From Alcanivorax limicola (lineage in GTDB: Bacteria > Pseudomonadota > Gammaproteobacteria > Pseudomonadales > Alcanivoracaceae), in NCBI RefSeq assembly GCF_019931215.1, contig NZ_JAIOUB010000003.1, forward strand, positions 248,001 through 312,000: DNA of 64,000 nucleotides, in the 5' to 3' direction. The translations under genes and the position numbers were made by a program. Positions 1 through 8,140 of this stretch are shown piece by piece (within the stretch, counting starts at the first letter, position 1; each line of letters begins with the position of its first letter). The notes under the pieces are model-generated. The model was given only the letters and a program-made list of their open reading frames with translations. It made no database searches and was not told the DNA's origin.

Positions 1-333
1 GCCGGTGCTGTTGAAATCCAGCCGCCCGGCGATATGCAGGTCAGCGTGGGGCTCTGTCGTCAGCAGATCTATCACGGTGGTGTGTCGTGCATCCCGGGTG
101 GCGCTGACAATCCCGGCGGGCGTGTTCAGCATCAGGTAGCGAGCTGTGTTGGCTTGTAGCACTTGCTCGTCACAGAGCACCACCGAGAAAGGGCCGATCA
201 TTGCCTGCCCGTCCCGCGCCACATCGCCATCGACCCGTACACGCCGGGCTGCGAGCAGCTGCTGCACCGCTTTGCGATTCAGGCTGAGTTGTTGGCACAG
301 AAAGCGGTCAAGCCGCGCATACCTGGATGGCAT
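1..333 (-). CDS. rsuA: 16S rRNA pseudouridine synthase (RsuA family), 3' part missing
   Basis: This is the N-terminal 111 codons of a minus-strand gene that leaves the window at base 1. Residues 7-40 form an S4 RNA-binding domain (LDRFLCQQLSLNRKAVQQLL, then RVRVDG). The visible end reads GRLDFNSTG, which matches the GRLDxxTxG motif holding the catalytic aspartate of RsuA/RluB-type synthases. The family isomerises uridine to pseudouridine in rRNA; RsuA acts on U516 of 16S rRNA. The start is the ATG at 333; an in-frame GTG at 357 is an alternative. The family is clear. The choice of RsuA over RluB or RluE rests on the S4 domain and overall resemblance, and the substrate cannot be confirmed from this fragment. 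Confidence 0.85.
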   Translation of the reverse strand, partial: MPSRYARLDRFLCQQLSLNRKAVQQLLAARRVRVDGDVARDGQAMIGPFSVVLCDEQVLQANTARYLMLNTPAGIVSATRDARHTTVIDLLTTEPHADLHIAGRLDFNSTG

Positions 334-501
334 CGTTTCATGGGCTCCCGGGGCCACGGATCAGGTTGGTCAGCATCTGATATTGGCTGACTGGAAACAA
401 CCGCGTCGTGCGACGTTGCCGGACATTTTTGTGCGGCTGAGGCAACCAGTCATCCCGAGATTGATCTGCATCATGGTATGACCCTGCCACGAGTATGGTT
501 A

Positions 502-515
502 TTGATCCCGGTCAA
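502..515 (+). promoter_or_regulatory. FNR/ANR-like binding site before ompW
   Basis: The 14 bases read TTGATCCCGGTCAA and match the FNR/ANR consensus TTGATnnnnATCAA at all but one of the ten defined positions. The centre lies about 75 bases before the ompW start codon. A site at -41.5 would put transcription start near 550, with CATGCT at 538-543 as a -10 element. E. coli ompW and P. aeruginosa oprG are known FNR/ANR targets, so the placement makes sense. Function is inferred. Confidence 0.6.
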
Positions 516-583
516 GCTCGCGGCTGCACAGAGGCCCCATGCTTCTTCCGCCCGCTCTTGGGCATCAGGAGAGGAGAAGTACC

Positions 584-1210
584 ATGAAGATTGGCAAGTA
601 TGCGCAGTTTACTCTGGCACAGTTCACTCTGGTCGGCGCAGCAGTGTTGTTTGCGGGTTCGGCTACGGCGGCTGACTGGGTCGTGCGCGGTGGTGTTCAT
701 CATGTCGAGCCTGCGTCGGACAATGGTCAGGCGGCGGGTATGGATCTGGAGATCGGCAACAGCACGCGGCCCAGCGTGAGTGTCACCTGGATGGCCAGTG
801 AGCGTGTGGGTATCGAGGTGCTGGGTGCGGTGCCGTTCCGCCACAAGATCGAACTGGACGGGCTGGGTAAGGTGGGTTCTACCCGTCATCTGCCGCCCAC
901 GGTATCGGTGCAGTACCATTTTCTGCCGGGTGCGGTGGTGCAACCCTATGCGTCTGTGGGCCTCAATTACACCCGCTTCTTCCACACCCGCACGTCGGGG
1001 GCTCTGGCGGGCAGCAAGCTCAAGCTCGAGGATTCCTGGGGATTGGCCGGGCAGGTGGGTGTAGACATCCCGCTGAGCGAGCGCTGGCTGGTGGGCGCGG
1101 ATGTGCGCCATATGGATATCGACAGTGATGTGAAGCTGGATGGCGCCAAGGTCGGTAAAGCGAATATCGATCCCTGGGCGTACGGGCTCTATGCGGGTTA
1201 CCGCTTCTGA
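584..1210 (+). CDS. ompW: OmpW/OprG family outer membrane protein
   Basis: The product is 208 aa, the usual size for OmpW, a small eight-stranded outer-membrane barrel linked to passage of small hydrophobic molecules. Residues 1-27 form a signal peptide ending near SATAAD. The mature part has OmpW hallmarks: a VQYHF strand, QPYASVGLNYTRFF, a WGLAGQVGVDIPLS segment, DVRHMDID, and the C-terminal aromatic residue in YAGYRF required by the barrel assembly machinery. The ATG at 584 is preceded by a strong GGAGAGGAG ribosome site; an upstream in-frame extension to 539 would bury the signal peptide. An FNR/ANR-like box lies upstream, suggesting induction under low oxygen. The neighbouring nadC gene is convergent. 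Confidence 0.9.
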   Translation: MKIGKYAQFTLAQFTLVGAAVLFAGSATAADWVVRGGVHHVEPASDNGQAAGMDLEIGNSTRPSVSVTWMASERVGIEVLGAVPFRHKIELDGLGKVGSTRHLPPTVSVQYHFLPGAVVQPYASVGLNYTRFFHTRTSGALAGSKLKLEDSWGLAGQVGVDIPLSERWLVGADVRHMDIDSDVKLDGAKVGKANIDPWAYGLYAGYRF

Positions 1211-1317
1211 GGCACCGCGGACAAAGCGACAGCGAGCCGCGCCTTACCGGCGGGTCTCGCTGCGCAAGGTCTGGATGTCACTCTCGGCCAGGCCTGTGAC
1301 ATCGGCAATGCTGTTCT

Positions 1318-2196
<879 letters not shown>

Positions 2197-2240
2197 CTAC
2201 TCAGGTTCGGCGCTCAGGTTCAGTGCCCGGATTTCAGCAT

Positions 2241-3608
2241 TCAGGGTCTGGACTCATTGCGGAAAAATTCGCGTGTCAGGGTCACGATCACCGGGCTCAA
2301 CAGCAGCAGGGCGATGAGGTTTGGCACGGCCATCAGCGCGTTGAGAATATCGGCCACGCCCCAGACCAGTTCCAGGCTCAGTATCGCCCCGGCGGGCACG
2401 GCCAGGACCCACAGGACGCGGAAGGGTAACACGGCGCGGTCGCCGAACAGATACTGGGCGCAGCGCTCGCCATAGAGGCTCCAGCCGAGCAGGGTGGTGA
2501 AGGCAAACACCGCCAGTGACAGCGCCACAATGGTCTGGCCGAATTCGCCGAAGCTGGCGGAAAACGCCAGTGCCGACAGCGTGGCGCCGGTGTTGCCGCT
2601 TTCCCAGGCGCCGGTGACGACAATCGCCAGGCCGGTGATGGAGCAGATGATCAGGGTATCGATAAAGGTGCCGAGCATGGCCACCGTGCCCTGACGTACC
2701 GGGTGGTCGGTGGTCGCCGAGGCGTGGGCTATCGGCGCGCTGCCGAGCCCGGCCTCGTTGGAAAAGATGCCTCGGGCCACGCCGAAGGTGATGGCGGCCC
2801 AGACGGTGGCGCCAGCAAAGCCGCCGGTGGCAGCGGTGCCGCTGAAAGCGCTGCGCAGGCACAGCATGATCGCATCCGGGAGGCCGCTGGCGTGCATCAG
2901 CAACACCATGGTGCCGAGCGCCAGATACGCGGCGGCCATCAAGGGCACCAGGGCCGAAGCGATATTGGCAATACGTTGCATGCCACCCAGGATGACCAGC
3001 CCCACCAGCACTGCCAGCACGCTGCCGGTCACCACCGGCGTGATGCCGAAACTGGTGGAGAAGCCGTCCGCCACCGAGTTCGCCTGCACCGTATTGCCGA
3101 TACCGAAACCGGCGATGGTGCCGAATACCGCAAACGTAGCAGCCAGCCAGGCAAAGCGCTTGCCCAGGCCGTAACGGATGTAATACATGGGGCCGCCCAC
3201 GAACTGTCCTTTGCTGTCCTGGCGGCGGAAGTTCACGGCCAGCACGGCTTCGGAGTACTTGGTTGCCATGCCGACCAGGGCAATCAGCCACATCCATACC
3301 AGGGCACCGGGGCCGCCCATATGAATGGCGGTGGCCACGCCGGCGATATTGCCGGTGCCGACGGTGGCGGCCAGGGTGGTGGCCAGTGCCGAGCGGGAGC
3401 CGATGCTGCCCTCGCCAGTGCTACCGGAGATCAGCTGCCGCAGGCCGAAGCCAAAGCGCCGCAGGGGCAGAAAGGCAAGCCGCAGGGTCAGGAAAATGCC
3501 GGTGCCGCCAATCAGCAGCAGCATGGGCGGGCCCCAGGCGAGGCCTGAAAGGGTTTCCAGCACTGCGGCAATCGGTGTCAGGGTGTCAGCAGTTTCCGTG
3601 GTATCCAA
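2241..3608 (-). CDS. alanine/glycine:cation symporter (AGCS family) with TTG start
   Basis: The 455-aa product is a sodium- or proton-coupled amino-acid symporter of the inner membrane. Family features are WGPPMLLLIGGTG and LTLRLAFLPLRR near the N-terminus, the signature TVGTGNIAGVATAIHMGGPGAL, WMWLIALVGMATKYSEAVLAV, GGPMYYI, and GIFSNEAGLGSAPIAHA in the second half, with about eleven hydrophobic helices. The frame stays open to 4667 opposite the next gene, but no suitable ATG is present. TTG at 3608 gives an N-terminus of the family's usual length and has GGAG nine bases upstream. A later ATG would remove the first helix. The substrate (alanine, glycine or serine) is not fixed by sequence. 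It is divergent from the DUF1631 gene and upstream of nadC. Confidence 0.9.
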   Translation of the reverse strand: MDTTETADTLTPIAAVLETLSGLAWGPPMLLLIGGTGIFLTLRLAFLPLRRFGFGLRQLISGSTGEGSIGSRSALATTLAATVGTGNIAGVATAIHMGGPGALVWMWLIALVGMATKYSEAVLAVNFRRQDSKGQFVGGPMYYIRYGLGKRFAWLAATFAVFGTIAGFGIGNTVQANSVADGFSTSFGITPVVTGSVLAVLVGLVILGGMQRIANIASALVPLMAAAYLALGTMVLLMHASGLPDAIMLCLRSAFSGTAATGGFAGATVWAAITFGVARGIFSNEAGLGSAPIAHASATTDHPVRQGTVAMLGTFIDTLIICSITGLAIVVTGAWESGNTGATLSALAFSASFGEFGQTIVALSLAVFAFTTLLGWSLYGERCAQYLFGDRAVLPFRVLWVLAVPAGAILSLELVWGVADILNALMAVPNLIALLLLSPVIVTLTREFFRNESRP

Positions 3609-3953
3609 AAACGGTTGCTCCGTTGATAGGCGGTAGTAGGCGGTAGTGAGCCGGAGCAAAGTGCGTTTGACGCGACAGGCCCCATGAGATCCCTGCGGCA
3701 AAGAGTAGGGGAAATGCCGGGGAGGGAAAAGTGTCCTCTGAACGTGCTCGCTCACCGCCCCGCCGACGTTCACATAGCGCTGCACGAAAGTACTGTCGGC
3801 CGATGCTTTGTTCAGCCTAAATGCTGAGACTGATAACCGGTTCAAAATTCTGGTGGGGCGCGAGTGATAGGCTGTCATGGTCAGCAATGGGGCAGAAAAT
3901 GACAAAATCCGGCACCCGGGCGACGCGCAGTGAGTGAACCCACGGAGACTCCC
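3609..3953. other. intergenic region between divergent genes
   Basis: These 345 bases separate the symporter gene (leftward) from the DUF1631 gene (rightward) and must hold both promoters. A ten-base unit starting GGCGGTAGT is repeated directly at 3629 and 3639. TCAGC and GCTGA at about 3814-3829 can form a short hairpin. I see no convincing gene, small RNA or strong sigma-70 promoter. Confidence 0.4.
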
Positions 3954-6377
3954 ATGAAGAAAGTGGCCAGGCTGAAGCCGATAGAGGGCAAAGCGCCACA
4001 GGCAGAACAGCCGCTGCAGTTGCCGCGTCCGCTGGACCGCGTGCAGCAGCGTACTGCCGAGGTGTTTGGCAAGTATCTGGCCGGGATGCTCGATGGGGCG
4101 GACGACAAGCTGTTTGATCTGGCGGAAACCGCCACTGATGCGGACCGGGATCGCTATTTCAATGCCATGCGCGAGCTGCGAGTCAAGCGGGCGGGGCTGG
4201 AAACCGGCTTCCGCCAGGCGCTGCATAACAGCTTCCGGGGGCTGCTCAGCGGCGCTGAGGGGGCCCGGACACTGGAAAGTCAGGACATCGACATCGACAG
4301 CCTGACGCTGGTTAACGAGGACGAGCTGGAAACCGGTGTCGCCATCGACAACATGGCACGGCGTATTCGCAATGGCTGCGATGAGCAGCTGCGCAGCTTC
4401 AATCACCGTCTTGAATACCTGTTCGAGGGCCGCCAGGAATTTGGCGAGCGCCGCAATCCGCTGGAACCGCGTCAGGTGGCGGAGTGCTTCCAGAGCTGTG
4501 TGGACCGGCTGGAACTGGATATTCGCAGCAAGCTGATCGTGCTCAAGCTGTTCGAGCGGATGGTGCTGGGTGAGACCGGCTATGCGGTGACGGAGGCTAA
4601 CCGGGTGCTGGTAGACGCCGGCATCCTGCCGGAAATGAAAGCGCCGCCGATTCGCCCGGCCCGCCAACCCGGGCAGGTGCGGGCCACGGCGCCCGCAGCC
4701 GGTGCGGATGGTGCCGCGGGCGCTTCAGCGACGGAAAACGCCCAGATGTTTGGCGTGCTGCAGGAGCTGCTGTCGGCCATGCGCGGATTCGGTCCTGCGG
4801 CCGGCATGGGAGACGCGTATTCAGGAAACGCGCCAGCGGGGGCAGTGGGTGCAGGAGCTGCGATGGCTGCCCCCGGGATGTCTGGCGCTGCCATGCCCGG
4901 GGCGCTCATGACCGGCCCCACGAACATGGCTGTCATGCAGAACGGGGTGCCTTTCGTCAACGGCATGCCGCTGGCGCCGGGCACCCAGGTCAACCCGGTC
5001 AACTCCAGTGACTTGCTGGACATGCTCAATCGCCTGCAGCGTGTCGAGCGCTCGTTGCAGGGCGCCCGTGAGCCGGGTACTGACACAGTCGGCAGCGCCA
5101 TGTTCGATGATATGGATGTGCGCACCGAGCTGGCGGATCTGCTGGAGAGCGAGCGCGGTGCCGACAGCGTGCATGCGCTGGACCAGGCGGATGACGATGT
5201 CATCAATCTGGTGTCCATGCTGTTTGATTTCATTCTTGATGACCAGGGCCTGGCCATGGACATCAAGGCACTGATCGGCCGCTTGCAGATCCCGTTGTTG
5301 AAAGTCGCGATTGCGGACAAGACCTTTTTCAGCAACGACGATCACCCGGCCCGGCAGCTGCTCAATATGCTGGCCCGTGCTGGCGCCCAGTGGAGCCCGG
5401 ATCAGGGCACCGACGATGAGCTGTACCAGCAGATCGATGCCGCCGTGTTCCGCATTCTCAATGACTATCAGGAAGACGTGGGGCTGTTCGCGATCTTGTT
5501 GCAGGAATTCGAGGCGTTCTTCGCCCGGCAGAGTGCCCGCACCCAGCGTGTAGAGGAGCGCGTGCGCGAGGTGGAGGAAGGCCGTGCCCGGGCAGAAATG
5601 GCACGCCTGGCGGTCACCGAAGCGCTGGATCAGCGCCTGGCCGGGCGCCAGCTGCCCGATGTGGCGGTGCGCCTGCTGCGCCAGGCCTGGCAGCAGGTGT
5701 TGTACCTGACGCATCTGCGCGAGGGCAGTGACAGTACGCTCTGGGCACGCGATATCAAGGTAGTGGATGCGGTGGTCTGGAGTGTGTTGGCGCATCGGGA
5801 TCAGGAGGCCCTGAACCGCCTCAAGGGGCTGAGCCCGAAGTTGCTCAACAGCCTGCAGGCCGGTTTTGCGCGCATCAGCTATGACCCCATGGAGTCCCGG
5901 GGGCTGCTCAGGGGCTTGCAGAGCGTGCATGAGGCGCTGCTGGGTGGCCTGGAAACCGAGCGTGTGGCGGTCACCCCGGAACAGCCGCTGGTGCAAGCCG
6001 AAATCGCCGCCGCCATGACGCAACCGGTGCAGGATAGCGGCGCAACGGCTGAGGCAGTGGAAGTGCTGCCGCAGCTGCCGGAGGATCACCCTCAGGTGCG
6101 CACCATGCGCGGGCTGCGTCCCGGGCAGTGGGTTGAATTTGCGGCGGGCGACCAGGCGGGCAGCGGGCAGCGCTGCAAGCTGGCAGCCAACCTGCGTGGC
6201 GGCGATAAGCTGGTATTCATCAATCGCCGCGGCATCAAGGTGTGTGAGCACAGTGCCATGAGCCTGGCCATTGCGTTGCAGCAAGGCGGCGCTACACTGA
6301 TCGAGGAAGGCGCTCTGTTTGATCGGGCGTTGGAGGCCGTGATCGGCGATCTGCGCAGCAGGCAGCAGCGCGTCTGA
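3954..6377 (+). CDS. DUF1631 family protein
   Basis: The product is a large, soluble, mostly helical protein of 807 aa that I recognise as the DUF1631 family found beside nadC and ampDE in pseudomonads. The helical N-terminal half runs from about 1-230 and includes FNHRLEYLFEGRQEFGERRNPLEP. A low-complexity Ala/Gly/Met/Pro linker occupies about 235-350. A second helical block follows. The C-terminal stretch at about 715-800 (LRPGQWVEF, RCKLAANL, KLVFINRRGIKV) looks like a small beta barrel resembling PilZ; this is my inference. ATG at 3954 has GGAG six bases upstream and is preferred over the GTG at 3930. No catalytic motif is visible and no function is known to me. Confidence 0.8.
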   Translation: MKKVARLKPIEGKAPQAEQPLQLPRPLDRVQQRTAEVFGKYLAGMLDGADDKLFDLAETATDADRDRYFNAMRELRVKRAGLETGFRQALHNSFRGLLSGAEGARTLESQDIDIDSLTLVNEDELETGVAIDNMARRIRNGCDEQLRSFNHRLEYLFEGRQEFGERRNPLEPRQVAECFQSCVDRLELDIRSKLIVLKLFERMVLGETGYAVTEANRVLVDAGILPEMKAPPIRPARQPGQVRATAPAAGADGAAGASATENAQMFGVLQELLSAMRGFGPAAGMGDAYSGNAPAGAVGAGAAMAAPGMSGAAMPGALMTGPTNMAVMQNGVPFVNGMPLAPGTQVNPVNSSDLLDMLNRLQRVERSLQGAREPGTDTVGSAMFDDMDVRTELADLLESERGADSVHALDQADDDVINLVSMLFDFILDDQGLAMDIKALIGRLQIPLLKVAIADKTFFSNDDHPARQLLNMLARAGAQWSPDQGTDDELYQQIDAAVFRILNDYQEDVGLFAILLQEFEAFFARQSARTQRVEERVREVEEGRARAEMARLAVTEALDQRLAGRQLPDVAVRLLRQAWQQVLYLTHLREGSDSTLWARDIKVVDAVVWSVLAHRDQEALNRLKGLSPKLLNSLQAGFARISYDPMESRGLLRGLQSVHEALLGGLETERVAVTPEQPLVQAEIAAAMTQPVQDSGATAEAVEVLPQLPEDHPQVRTMRGLRPGQWVEFAAGDQAGSGQRCKLAANLRGGDKLVFINRRGIKVCEHSAMSLAIALQQGGATLIEEGALFDRALEAVIGDLRSRQQRV

Positions 6378-6416
6378 GTCACGGCCGCCTGTACGGCAGC
6401 CACAGAAGGATGGTAC

Positions 6417-6995
6417 GTGCTCACCCTCGATAACCACTGGGTCACCCAGGCCCGGCATATCCCGTCCCCCAACGCCAATGCGCGGCCCGATCCCGCCGAT
6501 ATTCGCCTGATCGTGGTGCACAACATCAGCCTTCCCCCGGGGGAATTCGGCGGCCCGTATGTGGACCAGCTGTTCAGCAATTGCCTGGACCCGGCAGCCC
6601 ATCCTTATTTCGCCACCATTGCCCACCTCAAGGTCTCGGCCCACTTCCTGATTTGCCGCGACGGCGCGCTGCGTCAATATGTGCCCTGCGATCAGCGGGC
6701 CTGGCATGCCGGGCAGTCCTGTTGGCGCGATGAAGAGAATTGCAACGATTTCGCCGTTGGTATTGAGTTGGAGGGCACGGATACTGTGCCTTTCACATCA
6801 GCACAGTATGATCAGCTTGTGTTGCTCATCCAGGCGCTGCGGCGGGCCTACCCAGGTATCGCTGCGGATGCGATAGTGGGTCACGAACATATAGCGCCGG
6901 GGCGCAAGACAGACCCCGGCCCGGCATTCGATTGGGACGGGCTCTGGCGCCGGTTGGCGGCGCACGGTGGCCCGGGGGAGAACAGGACGTCATGA
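6417..6995 (+). CDS. ampD: 1,6-anhydro-N-acetylmuramyl-L-alanine amidase AmpD
   Basis: AmpD is a cytoplasmic zinc amidase that removes the stem peptide from anhydro-muropeptides during cell-wall recycling; in AmpR-bearing species its loss derepresses AmpC. The product is 192 aa (usual about 187). Zinc ligands are visible as H35 (VVHNISLPP), H156 (VGHEHIAPG) and D166 (KTDPGPAFDW), with E117 in GIELEG as the catalytic glutamate. No signal peptide is present, as expected for AmpD rather than its periplasmic relatives. The start is a GTG with AGAAGGA upstream. Its TGA overlaps the ampE ATG, showing translational coupling. AmpG, which imports the AmpD substrate, is encoded at 20453-21841. Confidence 0.95.
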   Translation: MLTLDNHWVTQARHIPSPNANARPDPADIRLIVVHNISLPPGEFGGPYVDQLFSNCLDPAAHPYFATIAHLKVSAHFLICRDGALRQYVPCDQRAWHAGQSCWRDEENCNDFAVGIELEGTDTVPFTSAQYDQLVLLIQALRRAYPGIAADAIVGHEHIAPGRKTDPGPAFDWDGLWRRLAAHGGPGENRTS

Positions 6996-7927
6996 AACTG
7001 GTTGTCTTATTGGTAGTGCTGGCGCTGCGGCGCCTGGACATGGCCTGGCCACAGGCGTTTCTCGGCCGCGAGCGCTTTGCCCGTGTATTGGCACCCTGGC
7101 GTGCCCGCGTGGATGACCTGGGGCTGCCGCCGGCTCTGGCGCCGGTTGTGCGCTGGCTGTTGCTGGTACTCGTGCCGGTGATTGTGGTGGCCGTGTTGAT
7201 GTGCCTCTTGCACAACGTGCTGTGGGGGCTGCCCGGTTTTATTGCCGGCGGCGTGCTGCTGTTGTGGCTGTTGGGCGCGGAGAGCGAATTCCGGCAGCAG
7301 GAAGATCTGCTGGCCCGGGGCCGCATGAATGACCCGGCAGAGTTTGCCGAAGCGGCTGAACGTCATTTTGGTGTGGACGATAACGACCAGGTGGCGCCCG
7401 ATCATCTGGAGGTGGAACTGATGCCCGCTGATCCGGCAGAGCCGGGTTATTTTGCGCGCCTGTATCGTCGCATTCTGCGCCAGGATGCATTGCAGCTTTT
7501 TGCCACGGTGTTCTGGCTGATTGTGCTGGGCTACTGGGCGGCGCTGTTGTACGTGCTCAACTTGACGCTGGTGCGGGACGAGAATGTTCACGGCAGCGAG
7601 GAAGAAAGCGAGCCGAGCCCGGCGCGCTTGTTGCACATGGCGCTGTTCTGGATGCCCTCGCGGTTGCTGGTGCTGTGTCTGGCGCTGGCCGGCAATTTCG
7701 GTCGCGTGGCGGATGCGGTCAGCGGCCGTGTATGGCGGCTGGATGATGGCGAAGCACTGCTCGGCGCGGCACTCGACGGCGCACTGGACAAGCCCGCGCC
7801 GGAGGCCAGCACAACAGATCAGTTTCAGGCGGGTGTTGATCGGCTGGAAGAATTGCAGGGTGTGTTGCTGCGTTGCCTGGCGATCTGGTTGATCCTCGCT
7901 GCGGTCTGGGTTGTGATTACCGGTTGA
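6992..7927 (+). CDS. ampE: AmpE-like inner membrane protein
   Basis: The 311-aa product is encoded directly after ampD with an ATGA overlap, the standard ampDE arrangement. It has hydrophobic helices at about residues 1-13, 55-95, 165-190, 225-245 and at the extreme C-terminus. A conserved soluble block at about 105-165 includes ESEFRQQEDLLARGR, AAERHFGVDD and YFARLYRRILRQDALQLFATVFW. AmpE is an inner-membrane protein proposed to act as a sensor or transducer in the beta-lactamase induction/cell-wall recycling pathway; its biochemical role is not established. The start is the ATG at 6992; an in-frame extension to 6932 would lie inside ampD. Confidence 0.88.
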   Translation: MKLVVLLVVLALRRLDMAWPQAFLGRERFARVLAPWRARVDDLGLPPALAPVVRWLLLVLVPVIVVAVLMCLLHNVLWGLPGFIAGGVLLLWLLGAESEFRQQEDLLARGRMNDPAEFAEAAERHFGVDDNDQVAPDHLEVELMPADPAEPGYFARLYRRILRQDALQLFATVFWLIVLGYWAALLYVLNLTLVRDENVHGSEEESEPSPARLLHMALFWMPSRLLVLCLALAGNFGRVADAVSGRVWRLDDGEALLGAALDGALDKPAPEASTTDQFQAGVDRLEELQGVLLRCLAIWLILAAVWVVITG

Positions 7928-7970
7928 CCAGAAGTGATACGTTTTCGTGTTGCTTTGATCGAAAGTCGCA

Positions 7971-7999
7971 TTGACCCCTGTGGGGGACTATCCTAGTGT
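7971..7999 (+). promoter_or_regulatory. predicted sigma-70 promoter of aceEF
   Basis: TTGACC at 7971-7976 and TAGTGT at 7994-7999 are separated by 17 bases, giving a good -35 and a moderate -10. Transcription would begin near 8006, leaving a leader of about 135 bases before aceE that starts with a perfect hairpin. Inference from sequence only. Confidence 0.5.
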
Positions 8000-8004
8000 A
8001 ATGC

Positions 8005-8029
8005 GCGGTCTGCCTACCCGGCAGACCGC
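8005..8029. promoter_or_regulatory. perfect 10-bp inverted repeat in the aceE leader
   Basis: GCGGTCTGCC at 8005-8014 and GGCAGACCGC at 8020-8029 pair perfectly around the five-base loop TACCC. It lies at the predicted transcription start of aceEF, about 110 bases before the start codon. No T-tract follows, so it is unlikely to terminate ampE transcription. It could be an operator for a dimeric repressor or a leader RNA hairpin. Confidence 0.6.
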
Positions 8030-8140
8030 ATATAAAGTTGTCGGTGCATCGCACTGTATCGTCGGCAGCTTCTTGAAACGTTGCCGGTCGGGTGACCCCC
8101 GGCCGGCTGCGACGGGACAGCGAAAAAGGACGCATTGCCC

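Noticed and set aside
3609..4667. Long upstream extension of the symporter reading frame opposite the DUF1631 gene
   Set aside because: It is antisense to a well-supported coding gene, has no hydrophobic or family-like sequence, and the TTG at 3608 with GGAG upstream gives the normal family N-terminus.
4821..6707. 628-codon minus-strand open frame opposite the DUF1631 and ampD genes
   Set aside because: Antisense to two supported genes, with atypical His/Gln-rich composition and no recognisable family.
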